A DNA stretch of 20,108 bases from an uncultured Granulicatella sp. GTDB taxonomy: Bacteria; Bacillota; Bacilli; Lactobacillales; Aerococcaceae. The stretch covers positions 1 through 20,108 of the forward strand of contig CALATC010000175.1 of assembly GCA_937891475.1 (NCBI GenBank), given 5' to 3'. The notes under the pieces are model-generated. The model was given only the letters and a program-made list of their open reading frames with translations, had not been told where the DNA came from and made no database searches. The position numbers were made by a program, and so were the translations under genes. Shown here one piece after another: positions 1-8,567 of this stretch; positions within the stretch are counted from its first letter, which is position 1, and every line of letters begins with the position of its first letter.

Positions 1-97
1 CTAAAATTCGAGCCTCGGTCTCGAATTTTCCTTCCACTAGTAACCATCTCCATGGTTACTAGTGGGCTTGTTATTATAATCAGTATTTTCTCTTTAT
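1..97 (-). repeat. Structured repeat element copy A (long form, cut by window edge)
   Basis: Minus-strand copy of the window's repeat family; its second half lies outside the window. Reading the minus strand, it has a terminal AGAAAATACT segment, a perfect 14-bp hairpin (CCACTAGTAACCAT pairing with its complement at about 33-64, loop of 4), the AAGGA segment, and the AAATTCGAG / CTCGAATTT hairpin. The terminal segment near 82-97 matches copies B and C. It lies after element B in the transcription direction of the sensor kinase operon. Confidence 0.75.
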
Positions 98-138
98 TCA
101 CTTGGTCAATTCTAAGGAAATAATGGGCTAAACAAAAT

Positions 139-269
139 GAGAAAATACTTCTCAATATAGTAACAAAGGACGGTAGCAGACTTGCCTTACAAGTCTCATA
201 CCTAAAATTCGAGCCTTAGTCTCGAATTTCCCTTACTATCGTACTTGTTACTATGGAAAGTATTTTCTC
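139..269 (-). repeat. Structured repeat element copy B (medium form)
   Basis: About 131 bp with perfect 12-bp inverted ends, GAGAAAATACTT at 139-150 and its complement at 258-269, followed inward by TAGTAACA pairing with TGTTACTA. Inside it holds the AAATTCGAG / CTCGAATTT hairpin and the GGTA...TACC helix that encloses a GACTTG / CAAGTC hairpin, then the conserved CGTCC. It lacks the extra variable hairpin seen in copies A, D, H, K and L. It begins 21 nt after the sensor kinase stop codon. Confidence 0.85.
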
Positions 270-290
270 TTTATCAACTATATCATTCGC

Positions 291-1967
291 CTAATTAGAA
301 ATAGGAATCGTTAAGTATACTTTTGTATAAGAATTTTCTACTGAATCAAATTCCATTTTAAACTCTTCTCCAAAATATAATGCTAATCGTTCTTTTACAT
401 TTTGAATTCCAACTCCACCTAATGCTTTATTGGAAGTACCTTGTTTCTTTAATCCTACTCCATTATCTTCAATCGTAATTTTAATAGAAGGAGATTGGTA
501 TCGAACCGTCAATTGTATTTTTCCTGGACGATTAATTTCCTTAATACCATGATAAATAGCATTTTCTACTAATGGTTGAAGTACTAATTTAGGTAATAAA
601 ATATCTGGAATATTTTCATCCACTTGAATCTCATAAGATAACTTTTCTTCATATCGTTGTTGCTGAATATACAAATATTGTCTTACATGATCCACTTCTT
701 TTGTAAGAGGGATTAAATCTTCTCCTCCATTTAAAGCTAATCTAAAATATGTTGCGAGTGCTTTAGTAATAGACACAACTCGATTAGTATCTTGGAACTC
801 CGCCATCCAAATAATGGTATCCAATGTATTATAAAGAAAATGTGGATTAATTTGACTCGATAAAGCCTTTAACTCATAAACTCTTGCCAATTGCTCCTGC
901 TCTCTAGCTTCCATCATTAATTGTTCTAAGTGATTTAGCATATGATTAAAATGATGCGCTAATTGTTGAAATTCACTAGCACCATTTGGAATCGCTCGTA
1001 AATCAGTTTTCCCTTTTTCAACTTCCTGCATGGTCTCTTCCAAGTGTTGAATTGGAGATAAATGATGTCTCAAAATAATAACCATTCCAATTGAACAACC
1101 AATAAAACTTAAAATCGCAATACTAAAAACAATCATAAATAATTGCTTCGATAATTGTTCCAACTGTGAAAAAGTACTAACTCCTACTAATACCCAATTA
1201 CAATTATCAATAGAAGTTTTGTGTACAAAAAAGTTTTTCCCAATCATAGAATCCATTGGACTTTTAGCAATATCTTCTGCGGACATTTGCTTATCAACAG
1301 ATTGAAAAACTTCATTATCAGGATGATAAATGATTTTTCCCTCTGTATTAATCACAAACGCATATCCTTCCCGACCAAGAGAAAGTTCCTTAATATAATT
1401 TTCAAGAGCGTGAGAATCGATATCAAATCGAACGACTCCTAAACTTTCCTTTGTTTTTGATAAAATTTCTTGACTAATAGATAACACATATTTATCATTT
1501 TGCAAGCGACTTGGTAATAATACCGGGTTGTGAGATAAGTCAATCGCTTGTTGATACCATTCTTGCATCATTAATTCATTCGAATTGGCAGATTGAAGAT
1601 TTTGATCACTTGAAATGATTCTTCCATCTTTTGTTACAACCGTCATTGAAACAAAGTGTTCATTACTTTTCACAAAGGTCTCTAACCAATTTCGAATACT
1701 TATTTGCGAATTATTTTCTTGTCCTTGGGCAAATTGAACAACTTCTGACTCATTAACAATAGCGTTAACTGTATACTTTAATTGAGAGACATACTGTTCA
1801 ATATAACGAGCACTTGTATCAATTCTAGCGGTTGTTTGCCCGGATACGTTCTCTTTAAATAATTCACTACTTTTCCAATAAAAGACACTTCCAACAAGAA
1901 TTAAAATCAAAAATAGCATTCCCAATAAATAGGTAGTTAATTTGATAAACAAGGAATTTTTCTTCAT
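291..1967 (-). CDS. YesM-type sensor histidine kinase of a two-component system
   Basis: Membrane sensor kinase that should phosphorylate the response regulator encoded just upstream. The 558-residue protein has a transmembrane segment at about 8-30, an extracellular sensor region at about 31-275 that looks like a Cache-type domain, a second transmembrane segment at about 276-299 and a HAMP-like linker. The His_kinase (PF06580) motif INPHFLYN places the phospho-accepting histidine at H376. ATPase motifs are VENA (467-470), DNGVGL (501-506) and GGVG (517-520). The start is an ATG with GGGAG 7 nt upstream and overlaps the regulator stop by 4 nt, so translation is coupled. The order with ccdA-etrx-msrAB resembles the pneumococcal TCS09 (ZmpR/ZmpS) locus, from family knowledge. 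The stimulus is unknown; redox or cell-surface stress is an inference from context. Confidence 0.93.
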   Translation of the reverse strand: MKKNSLFIKLTTYLLGMLFLILILVGSVFYWKSSELFKENVSGQTTARIDTSARYIEQYVSQLKYTVNAIVNESEVVQFAQGQENNSQISIRNWLETFVKSNEHFVSMTVVTKDGRIISSDQNLQSANSNELMMQEWYQQAIDLSHNPVLLPSRLQNDKYVLSISQEILSKTKESLGVVRFDIDSHALENYIKELSLGREGYAFVINTEGKIIYHPDNEVFQSVDKQMSAEDIAKSPMDSMIGKNFFVHKTSIDNCNWVLVGVSTFSQLEQLSKQLFMIVFSIAILSFIGCSIGMVIILRHHLSPIQHLEETMQEVEKGKTDLRAIPNGASEFQQLAHHFNHMLNHLEQLMMEAREQEQLARVYELKALSSQINPHFLYNTLDTIIWMAEFQDTNRVVSITKALATYFRLALNGGEDLIPLTKEVDHVRQYLYIQQQRYEEKLSYEIQVDENIPDILLPKLVLQPLVENAIYHGIKEINRPGKIQLTVRYQSPSIKITIEDNGVGLKKQGTSNKALGGVGIQNVKERLALYFGEEFKMEFDSVENSYTKVYLTIPISN

Positions 1968-2698
1968 GATTCTACTCCCTTTTGAAATTGTTTGGGTGTA
2001 ACGCCGACAATTTGTTTAAATCGAACTGAAAAATAATTCACATCTTCCATTCCTACTGCTAAAGCTACTTCATAAATTTTCATGGATGTAGATAATAGTA
2101 GTACTTTTGCTTTATTCATTCGTTGAGTAATGACATAATCTTGAAATGTCATTCCTAGCTTTTTCTTAATTAAGACACTGACATAATTAGGAGTAAAGCC
2201 TAATTGTTCTGCTACTTTTACAAGAGACAGGTCAGGATTATCTAATTGACTATGAATAAGTTTTTCAATTTCTGTTTCTTCTGAAACGATATCTACTTGG
2301 TGAATTTGGTTTTCTTTTCGTTCTTTTTCTAATTTACCAACGACTGTGACAAAAAAGGCTTCAATTTCTTTTTTAGAAATAGGTTTTAGTAAATAATCGT
2401 CTGCTCCTAATTTTAATGCAGATAATAGGTAATCAACGTAATCATATCCTGTTAGAAATACGATATGTGTATGTGGATAGTGTAATTTAACTTGTTGAGC
2501 TAGTGTAATGCCGTCCATTTGTGGCATATTGATATCTGTTAGTATGATGTCGGGTTGTTGATGTTGAATCATTTCCCAAGCTTGTTTGCCATTTTCAGCT
2601 TCTTTTACATCTGAAATTCCCAATTGTTTGTAATCTATTAGTGAAGTTAGTCCTCTTCTAACAAGAGATTCATCTTCGACAATTAACAGTGAATACAT
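1964..2698 (-). CDS. YesN-type response regulator (receiver plus AraC DNA-binding domain)
   Basis: Transcription factor partnered with the overlapping sensor kinase. Residues 1-120 form a receiver domain with acidic residues in VEDE (7-10), phospho-acceptor D55 in LTDINMPQMDG, T83 and K105. Residues of about 140-244 form an AraC-family double helix-turn-helix (LSLVKVAEQLGF then MKIYEVALAVGM). The chosen start, reading MYSLLIVEDE, has GGAGGG 6 nt upstream; an in-frame ATG 21 bases further upstream precedes that ribosome site and is less likely. It overlaps the kinase gene by 4 nt. It follows msrAB in the same direction, separated by repeats C and D. Its targets are unknown; in pneumococcus the related pair controls a surface zinc metalloprotease. 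Confidence 0.93.
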   Translation of the reverse strand: MYSLLIVEDESLVRRGLTSLIDYKQLGISDVKEAENGKQAWEMIQHQQPDIILTDINMPQMDGITLAQQVKLHYPHTHIVFLTGYDYVDYLLSALKLGADDYLLKPISKKEIEAFFVTVVGKLEKERKENQIHQVDIVSEETEIEKLIHSQLDNPDLSLVKVAEQLGFTPNYVSVLIKKKLGMTFQDYVITQRMNKAKVLLLSTSMKIYEVALAVGMEDVNYFSVRFKQIVGVTPKQFQKGVES

Positions 2699-2758
2699 TC
2701 TCATCCCTCCTATTTCCATTATACTCCGCCTTTTTCAAAAAATTAACCGAAAGTATGC

Positions 2759-2884
2759 ATAAAGAGAAAATACTTCACTTTATAGTAACAAAGGACGGTA
2801 TCAGCCTTGCTTTGCAAGTCTCATACCTAAAATTCGAGCCTCGGTCTCGAATTTTCCTTACTATGGGAAGTATTTTCTCTTTAT
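2759..2884 (-). repeat. Structured repeat element copy C (medium form, 18-bp perfect terminal inverted repeat)
   Basis: 126 bp bounded by a perfect 18-bp inverted repeat (2759-2776 and 2867-2884). Internal parts, read on the minus strand: ATAGTAAGGA, hairpin AAATTCGAG / CTCGAATTT, then GGTAT...ATACC enclosing an ACTTG / CAAGG hairpin, then CGTCCTT. AAGGA and TCCTT can also pair. It stands head-to-head with copy D in the msrAB to response-regulator gap and ends about 60 nt before the regulator start. Confidence 0.9.
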
Positions 2885-2922
2885 TCATTACGTCCATTCA
2901 TTTATATGACTCACAACTCGAA

Positions 2923-3059
2923 AAAACTTGCCATAGTAGCATTAGTCCAATAAGCCAAAGATGGCTTATTGGACAGGAAAATTTGAGACCCTAGGCTCAA
3001 ATTTTAGGCATGAAACCAAAGGTTTGCTGCCGTCCTCCTGCTACTATAGCTAAAGTTTT
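2923..3059 (+). repeat. Structured repeat element copy D (long form)
   Basis: About 137 bp with ends AAAACTT / AAGTTTT and CATAGTAGCA / TGCTACTAT. It carries a perfect 13-bp hairpin (GTCCAATAAGCCA, loop AAGA), then the AAATTTGAG / CTCAAATTT hairpin, then GGCA...TGCC enclosing AAACC AAA GGTTT. Its right end lies 14 nt after the msrAB stop codon. On the transcribed minus strand its far end runs into TTTTTT, as in an intrinsic terminator. Confidence 0.9.
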
Positions 3060-3073
3060 ATTCATAAAATTTA

Positions 3074-4189
3074 TTATTTAACAAAATCAACCAAAAATCC
3101 ATAGCCTTTTTCTTCCATATCTGCTAACGGAATAAAACGAATAGCGGCACTATTAATGCAGAAACGTAATCCACCTTTGTCTCGAGGGCCATCATCAAAC
3201 ACGTGTCCTAAATGAGAATTAGCAATACGACTACGAACTTCAATTCGTTTCATATTAAAACTTGTATCTTCCTTATAAGTCACTACTTCTGAAGAAATAG
3301 GCTTTGTAAAACTTGGCCAACCACAACCAGAATCAAATTTATCTTTTGAAGAGAAAAGTGGTTCTCCAGTTGCTACGTCCACATAAATACCTGCTTCATG
3401 ATTATCCCAATATTCATTAGAAAAAGCCATCTCTGTACGATTTTCTCTCGTAACTGCATATTGTTCTTTTGTCAAAGTTTTTTTCAATGTTTCATCATCT
3501 GGTAATGGGAATAAACTAGGATCAATCACTGGATCATTTGCTTTATTCACATCAATATGACAATAGCCGTTTGGATGTTTCTTTAAATAATCTTGATGGT
3601 AATCTTCTGCAACGACGAAGTTTCTAAGATTTTCTCTTTCAATTGCTACCTTTTTCCCTAATTGTTCTTCTTTTTCTGCTACTACTTGTTCAACAATTTC
3701 TTTATCTTCATCATTTTGATAATAAATTCCTGTTCGATATTGACGACCTACATCATTTCCTTGTTTATTGACTGATAGTGGATCAATCACTCTAAAGTAA
3801 TATAATAAAATTTCTCGAAGAGATACGACTTTTGCATCATAAGTAATTTTCACTGTTTCTGCATGATCTGTATCATGAATTAATTGATAGTTTGTTGTTT
3901 CTACTTTCCCATTTGCATACCCACTTACTGCATCTTCTACTCCATTAATTCTTGAGAAATATTCTTCTAAGCCCCAGAAACAGCCACCTGCTAAATAGAT
4001 TTCTTTCATCTCTTTTTCCCCCTTATTTTCTGATTTGTTAACCTCTTGTTGATTAATTAATGAACTAACCTTCTTCTCAATTGGATTTCCATTCGCCTGA
4101 ACTGTTGCTGTTGAAGGATGAATGACATAATATGAAGCAATCAGCAATACAATTAACGCTACGACTCCAATCAATATTTTTTTATCCAT
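3074..4189 (-). CDS. msrAB: Membrane-anchored peptide methionine sulfoxide reductase MsrA-MsrB fusion
   Basis: Reduces both S- and R-methionine sulfoxide in oxidised proteins, here on the outer face of the membrane. From the chosen ATG (MDKKILIG, ribosome site GGAG 8 nt upstream; an in-frame GTG three codons earlier overlaps that site) the protein is 371 residues: membrane anchor at about 5-23, MsrA domain with GGCFWG and catalytic C70, and MsrB domain from about 240 with SGCGWPSF (C289) and [11 protein letters not shown] (catalytic C344). The two CxxC zinc pairs of many MsrB proteins are absent, so this is a zinc-free form. It lies in the ccdA-etrx-msrAB order, and Etrx is the likely reductant. 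It is flanked on both sides by head-to-head pairs of structured repeats. Confidence 0.96.
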   Translation of the reverse strand: MDKKILIGVVALIVLLIASYYVIHPSTATVQANGNPIEKKVSSLINQQEVNKSENKGEKEMKEIYLAGGCFWGLEEYFSRINGVEDAVSGYANGKVETTNYQLIHDTDHAETVKITYDAKVVSLREILLYYFRVIDPLSVNKQGNDVGRQYRTGIYYQNDEDKEIVEQVVAEKEEQLGKKVAIERENLRNFVVAEDYHQDYLKKHPNGYCHIDVNKANDPVIDPSLFPLPDDETLKKTLTKEQYAVTRENRTEMAFSNEYWDNHEAGIYVDVATGEPLFSSKDKFDSGCGWPSFTKPISSEVVTYKEDTSFNMKRIEVRSRIANSHLGHVFDDGPRDKGGLRFCINSAAIRFIPLADMEEKGYGFLVDFVK

Positions 4190-4208
4190 TTTACCCACTC
4201 CTTATATT

Positions 4209-4328
4209 GAGAAAATACTTCTACATATAGTAACAAAGGACGGTAGCAGCCTTGCTCTTGCAAGTCTCATACCTAAAATTCGAGCCTAGGTCTCGAATTT
4301 TCCTTACTATAATTAGTATTCTTTTCTC
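4209..4328 (-). repeat. Structured repeat element copy E (medium form)
   Basis: About 120 bp, very similar to copy C. The ends GAGAAAATACT and AGTATT-CTT-TTCTC are complementary apart from a 3-nt insertion. It contains the AAATTCGAG hairpin, the GGTA...TACC helix around ACTTG CAAGAG CAAGG, and CGTCCTT. On the transcribed minus strand it ends about 19 nt before the msrAB start, directly next to that gene's ribosome site, so its folding could affect msrAB translation. Confidence 0.87.
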
Positions 4329-4360
4329 TAGGTTCTCTCATATATGATTCACAACCCGAA

Positions 4361-4433
4361 AAGACTTGCCATAGTAGCATTAACATGAAACAGAAGGTTT
4401 GCTGCCGTCCTCTGCTACTATAGCTTAAGTCTT
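4361..4433 (+). repeat. Structured repeat element copy F (short form)
   Basis: A 73-bp short version lacking both the variable hairpin and the GAG / CTC hairpin. The ends AAGACTT / AAGTCTT and CATAGTAGCA / TGCTACTATAG pair; inside are AAAC / GTTT and the conserved GCTGCCGTCC. The GGCA partner of TGCC is not present, so that helix is lost. It is head-to-head with copy E and begins 13 nt after the etrx stop codon. Confidence 0.82.
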
Positions 4434-4446
4434 ATTCATAAAAACA

Positions 4447-4998
4447 TTACATCTTATCAAGATACTTCTGTATATCCTCATTTGCTAAATGCCCCGGATG
4501 AGCTTGTACTAATTCTCCATTTTGATTAATAAACACAGATGTTGGATATCCAATTACTCCTACTTGTTTAAAGAAATCCGGAGTTTCTGCCATTAATACT
4601 GGTAAATTTTTATAGTCTAAACCTGAAAACCATTCTTTAAAATCTTCTGCTTTTTTCTCACGATTTACACCAGGCGCTACTACACTTAAAATGACTGTAT
4701 CATCTGAATGATTAGCTGCTAAAGAATCTACTTCCGATAATCCTGCTAAACATGTTGGACACCATGAAGCCCAAACTTTGATATACACTTTTTTCCCTTT
4801 ATAATCTGATAAATTGACTGTTTTTCCATCAAACGTTTTAAACGAAGCTTCCACTACTTTTTTAGAACTACTAGTTTCTTTCTTGTCTTTTGATACTGCT
4901 TCATTTGAAGGTTTCGTTGCATCTGCTTGCTTATTTCCCATTGGTTGACACGCTCCTAATAATAAACTAGCTCCAATAAATACATATTTCCATTTCAT
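4447..4998 (-). CDS. etrx: Extracytoplasmic thioredoxin-like lipoprotein (TlpA/ResA type)
   Basis: Thiol-disulfide oxidoreductase on the outer membrane face, expected to carry electrons from CcdA to MsrAB. The 183-residue protein has a lipoprotein signal with lipobox LLGAC and lipidation at C17, a Ser/Lys-rich linker at about 25-50, then a thioredoxin fold with active site WASWCPTC (C80, C83) and a later cis-proline segment GYPTS. The start has GGAG 8 nt upstream, and the gene follows ccdA by 17 nt, implying one transcript. The name follows pneumococcal Etrx by synteny and architecture; it could equally be labelled a generic TlpA-family protein. Confidence 0.92.
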   Translation of the reverse strand: MKWKYVFIGASLLLGACQPMGNKQADATKPSNEAVSKDKKETSSSKKVVEASFKTFDGKTVNLSDYKGKKVYIKVWASWCPTCLAGLSEVDSLAANHSDDTVILSVVAPGVNREKKAEDFKEWFSGLDYKNLPVLMAETPDFFKQVGVIGYPTSVFINQNGELVQAHPGHLANEDIQKYLDKM

Positions 4999-5015
4999 TT
5001 TTCATTCTCCTATCC

Positions 5016-5708
5016 TTATAAAAATAATACTTGTAATTGTTGGATAATAATCCAAACACCCATTGCAATAATAACAATTCCACCAATTTTCTTTAATAAA
5101 AATAATTGTTTCTTCGCAAGATTGAAGGCTTTCATCGCAGCGGTTGAAGCAATCGATAATACTAAAAATGGAATCGATAATCCTAAAATATAAATTCCTA
5201 ATAAAAACATTCCGTAAAAAACACTCGCTTGTTGAGTTGCCACTAATGTTAAGACTGAACTTAAAACAGGACCTACACATGGTGTCCATCCAAAACTAAA
5301 GCTCAATCCTAATAAATAACTACTCCATAATGACTTCTCATTTTTTGTTTCAAATTGTACTGTTTTTTGTTTTTGTAAAGACGTTAATTGAAATACTTCC
5401 ATTTGATGCAATCCTAGTAAAACAATAATAGTTCCTAAAACTAAATGGAAATAAGGATTATACAATAATTGTCCTAACAAACTAGCAGCAAATCCTAATA
5501 CAAAGAAAATTGTTGAAATTCCTGCTACAAATAGAAATGTTCGAACGACTGGTAGCACCGCGACTTCAAATTTTCCAATTTTAATACTGCGATTTCCTCT
5601 TTCACTCATTAATACTCCAAAATAAACCGGAAACAGTGGTAATACACACGGAGAGAAAAATGATAATAATCCCGCAGCAAAAATGCTTCCCCATAATAAA
5701 ATATCCAT
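5016..5708 (-). CDS. ccdA: CcdA cytochrome c biogenesis / DsbD-family thiol electron transporter
   Basis: Polytopic membrane protein of 230 residues that moves reducing equivalents from cytoplasmic thioredoxin to extracytoplasmic thioredoxin-like proteins. About six hydrophobic segments are visible. The redox cysteines are C21 in SPCVLPLFP and C144 in TPCVGPVL, one in each half of the pseudo-symmetric fold, as expected of the family. It is the first gene of the ccdA-etrx-msrAB redox-repair group and, with no cytochrome c genes nearby, probably serves MsrAB through Etrx. The ribosome site is AAGAAGG before the ATG. Confidence 0.95.
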   Translation of the reverse strand: MDILLWGSIFAAGLLSFFSPCVLPLFPVYFGVLMSERGNRSIKIGKFEVAVLPVVRTFLFVAGISTIFFVLGFAASLLGQLLYNPYFHLVLGTIIVLLGLHQMEVFQLTSLQKQKTVQFETKNEKSLWSSYLLGLSFSFGWTPCVGPVLSSVLTLVATQQASVFYGMFLLGIYILGLSIPFLVLSIASTAAMKAFNLAKKQLFLLKKIGGIVIIAMGVWIIIQQLQVLFL

Positions 5709-5740
5709 TTATACACCTTCTTCTTGTAATGTTTGAATTT

Positions 5741-5746
5741 ATTATA
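5741..5746 (-). promoter_or_regulatory. Candidate -10 box for the ccdA operon
   Basis: The minus strand reads TATAAT about 32 nt before the ccdA start, in the only gap between a terminator and this operon. No convincing -35 box is visible at the right distance, so only the -10 is proposed. Confidence 0.35.
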
Positions 5747-5812
5747 ATCATTTGTGTTTAAAGAAAACATAGAATCCCCTACACAAATACATGAATTTAA
5801 TATGATAATAGT

Positions 5813-5843
5813 AAAAAATGAAGTAGGCATTCTACTTCATTTT
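5813..5843 (-). terminator. Rho-independent terminator after the amidohydrolase gene
   Basis: Perfect 12-bp stem AAAATGAAGTAG / CTACTTCATTTT with a 5-nt loop, ending in a T run on the minus strand, 8 nt after the amidohydrolase stop codon. The plus side is also T-rich but has no gene feeding it. Confidence 0.85.
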
Positions 5844-5850
5844 CTTTTTC

Positions 5851-7437
5851 TTAAACTTCATAAACTTTTTTACCATTGATATAAGTCGCTACGACAGTTG
5901 TTTTCAAAATTTCTTCTGGACTTTCTTCTAAGAAATTTTTCGATAAAATTACAAAGTCTGCATAATTTCCAACTTCTAATGTTCCAATATCTAAGCGACT
6001 TAATGATTTTGCTGCTCCATTTGTATGAGCAAACAAAGCCTCTTTAGCGCTAATTCTTTGTTCAGGCATTAATGCTGGTTCAGGAAGACCTTCTACGGTT
6101 TGACGAGCTACAGCAAAATACATCGTTTCAAATGGAGTTACATTTAGCACTACTGGAGTATCTGTTCCAAATGCTAAAGTCGCACCATGTTGAATAAAGG
6201 ATTGGAATGGAAACATTTGTTTTGCACGAGTTTCCCCAACTTCTTCATCTAATGTTTCATACCCGACTAATAAGTGACTTGGTTGAACTGAAACAATGAG
6301 AGATTTCTGAGCAGTCAGTGGTAAGTCTTTCGGATCCATTACTTCTAAATGCTCAATCGTATTGAATTTATAAGGAGCATCAAATGGATATTTTTCTTGC
6401 GCTTGTTTGAAATTCAATAATGTTAATTCTACTGCTCTATCTCCAACGGTATGGATACGCATTGGCCATCCTTCTTGGTTGGCTAATAAAGTCAATCGTT
6501 CCATTTTTTCTTCCGTTAAAAGTGGACCTCCTACATCTCCTTCAAAAAATGGCATTGGGTATGGTTCTTTTAAGTAAGCTGTATGCGAACTTGTTACGCC
6601 ATCATAAAACTGTTTCACGCCACCCATTTGTAACATTGGAGATTGGTACATTTGATAGAAACGACGATTTTCTTCAACGTCTTCACGCATTGCTGGGAAG
6701 AAACTCACTCGAACTGTTGCATCATCTTCTACACTAGAATAAAGTTTTGGATAAACAATATCATCTGGGCTTTCCCCTGTTAACGCAACATCGCCAACTG
6801 CTGTAATTCCCATCGCATTCAAATGTTTCATATAGTCTAGTAATGCCACTTTCGACTCAGCTTCATAAATTGCTAGTACTTTAGATAAATAGTAAATCGC
6901 AATTGCTTCTAAAAAGACTCCTGTTAACTCGCCATCTTTTTTAACAGCTTCTCCTCCAATTTCAGAAGGAATGTTTTCACTCGTTAAGCCTAATTCTTCT
7001 AGTGCCTTTGTATTAAGCCAAATCGTGTGTGCATCACCAGCAATCAAACAGATTGGAACTTCATTGGAAGCTTTATCTAAATCTTCTTTTGTTGGTAAAA
7101 CTTGTTGTCCAAAATCACTCGCATACCAACCAATTCCAATCTTCCATCCATTATACACAGGAATTTCTTTTGCTTGAGCTACTACTTCTTCAATTGAAGG
7201 AGCTCCGACTGCTTTCATCTTTCCTAAATGAATTAGACTGGATAAATATAAATGTACATGCGCATCAATGAATCCAGGAGTCACCATTTTGTCCCCAGTA
7301 TCAATTATTTTTCCGTCTACTTCTTCATGATAAGGAAGAATATTCGTAATCTTCCCATCTTTTATTTCTAATATTCCTTCAGTCGTTTCTTTTGAATCTC
7401 CAATAAAGAGATATTTACTTTTTACAAAATAATGCAT
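5851..7437 (-). CDS. Amidohydrolase family protein (Amidohydro_3, YtcJ-like)
   Basis: Predicted cytoplasmic metal-dependent amide hydrolase of 528 residues, the usual length for the YtcJ-like group; the substrate is unknown. Visible family motifs are DAHVHL with metal ligands H60 and H62, GDAHTIWLN, RIHTVGDRAVE, NTIEHLEVMD and the late AFGTDTPV with the catalytic aspartate. There is no signal peptide. The start ATG comes 1 nt after the stop of the upstream PotD-like gene, and its GGAG ribosome site lies in that gene's last codons, so the two are translationally coupled. The pairing suggests it may act on an amide or acylated amine related to what that binding protein captures; this is inference only. 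Confidence 0.9.
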   Translation of the reverse strand: MHYFVKSKYLFIGDSKETTEGILEIKDGKITNILPYHEEVDGKIIDTGDKMVTPGFIDAHVHLYLSSLIHLGKMKAVGAPSIEEVVAQAKEIPVYNGWKIGIGWYASDFGQQVLPTKEDLDKASNEVPICLIAGDAHTIWLNTKALEELGLTSENIPSEIGGEAVKKDGELTGVFLEAIAIYYLSKVLAIYEAESKVALLDYMKHLNAMGITAVGDVALTGESPDDIVYPKLYSSVEDDATVRVSFFPAMREDVEENRRFYQMYQSPMLQMGGVKQFYDGVTSSHTAYLKEPYPMPFFEGDVGGPLLTEEKMERLTLLANQEGWPMRIHTVGDRAVELTLLNFKQAQEKYPFDAPYKFNTIEHLEVMDPKDLPLTAQKSLIVSVQPSHLLVGYETLDEEVGETRAKQMFPFQSFIQHGATLAFGTDTPVVLNVTPFETMYFAVARQTVEGLPEPALMPEQRISAKEALFAHTNGAAKSLSRLDIGTLEVGNYADFVILSKNFLEESPEEILKTTVVATYINGKKVYEV

Positions 7438-7438
7438 A

Positions 7439-8527
7439 TTACAACTCCATTTTAAAATTTAAAAAGGCATCATTATAGTTGGAAATCCATTCTGTTCCAA
7501 GATATTCATAATGCTCTAAACTTTCAATGACTTCTTGTGATGGATAAAATGTTTCATCTGACACCACTTCTTCATCTAATAATTCTTTTGCAGCTTCATT
7601 TGGTGTAGCATATCCTACAAACGCTGCATTTCTAGCTGCATTTTCAGGACGAAGCATAAAGTTAATAAACGCATACGCTCCTTCAATATTTTCCGCATTA
7701 TATGATAACGCAAAGTTATCTGTCCAAACAGCACTTCCATCTTGCGGTAAAATATACTGAACAGCAGGATTCGCTTCTGCTACAGCAGCGGCATCTCCTG
7801 AATAACCAATTCCGATCGGCGCTTCTTCTAATTTCATCATTGTTTTAATTTCTTCATTTAATACAGCACGCACATTTGGATTTAATGATTTAATTTTCAA
7901 TTCTGCTTCTTTTAATTGCGCTGCATCTTTTGAATTGAGTGAGTAACCTAATGATTGCAATGCTAATCCCATTGTTTCACGATTTCCATCTAGTAATAAA
8001 ATTTTATTACGGAATTCACTCTTCCATAAATCATTCCAAGTTGTAATACTTTCTGGATCGATATATTTTGTATTCACCATAATTCCAACAGTCCCCCAGA
8101 AATAAGGAACTGTATATTGATTTCCAGGATCCACTGGACTATTTAATAAAAATGGCGAAATATTTTCTAAACCTTTAATTCTTGAATGATCCAATGGTTG
8201 TAATAAATTCTGATTGACTAATTTTGTAATACTCGATTCACTTGGAAATACGATATCATAACGAGTACCACCTTGTTTTAATTTTGCTTCCATTGCATCA
8301 TTTGAATCGAATGTTTCATAAACCACTTGAATATTTGTTTCTGCTTCAAATTCTTTAATCAAATCTGGGTCAATATAATTTCCCCAGTTAAATAAATAGA
8401 GCTGCTGTTTTTCACTAGAAGCAGATTCATCTGCCGAAATTTCTTGCGATTGAATATATTTTTTTACTCCTAATAGTAAAAGTACAACGACTAAAATCGA
8501 TAAAATTAAAGACACTAATTTTTTCAT
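7439..8527 (-). CDS. Orphan PotD-like spermidine/putrescine-type substrate-binding protein
   Basis: Extracellular polyamine-type ABC binding protein. From the preferred ATG (MKKLVSLIL, GAGG 6 nt upstream) it is 362 residues; an ATG four codons earlier is possible. It has an N-terminal membrane segment at about 4-23 without a lipobox cysteine, so it may stay as an uncleaved anchor, then YLFNWGNYIDP, the ETFDSNDAMEAKL segment and PYFWGTVGI, all closely parallel to the PotD at 14037-15107. No ABC permease or ATPase gene accompanies it. It is coupled to an amidohydrolase gene. It may share PotABC or deliver a related substrate; specificity cannot be read from sequence. Confidence 0.88.
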   Translation of the reverse strand: MKKLVSLILSILVVVLLLLGVKKYIQSQEISADESASSEKQQLYLFNWGNYIDPDLIKEFEAETNIQVVYETFDSNDAMEAKLKQGGTRYDIVFPSESSITKLVNQNLLQPLDHSRIKGLENISPFLLNSPVDPGNQYTVPYFWGTVGIMVNTKYIDPESITTWNDLWKSEFRNKILLLDGNRETMGLALQSLGYSLNSKDAAQLKEAELKIKSLNPNVRAVLNEEIKTMMKLEEAPIGIGYSGDAAAVAEANPAVQYILPQDGSAVWTDNFALSYNAENIEGAYAFINFMLRPENAARNAAFVGYATPNEAAKELLDEEVVSDETFYPSQEVIESLEHYEYLGTEWISNYNDAFLNFKMEL

Positions 8528-8567
8528 GAAAAACCTCATTTCTCTCTTGTTATTTTACAATAAGTTG

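Noticed and set aside
2689..2994. 101-residue plus-strand open frame
   Set aside because: It runs through the response regulator start and repeats C and D, has no ribosome site, and its codons follow the repeat sequence.
3074..4189. Degenerate MsrB lacking zinc cysteines
   Set aside because: Zinc-free MsrB forms are common, and the catalytic C344 and surrounding motif are intact.
2759..4433. Insertion sequence or composite transposon
   Set aside because: Terminal inverted repeats exist but no transposase frame lies inside or near any copy, and I found no consistent target-site duplications flanking B, C, D or L.
5609..5830. Additional frames opposite or overlapping ccdA, pepD, argS and the amidohydrolase gene
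   Set aside because: They overlap well-supported genes in another frame and have no ribosome site or recognisable domain.
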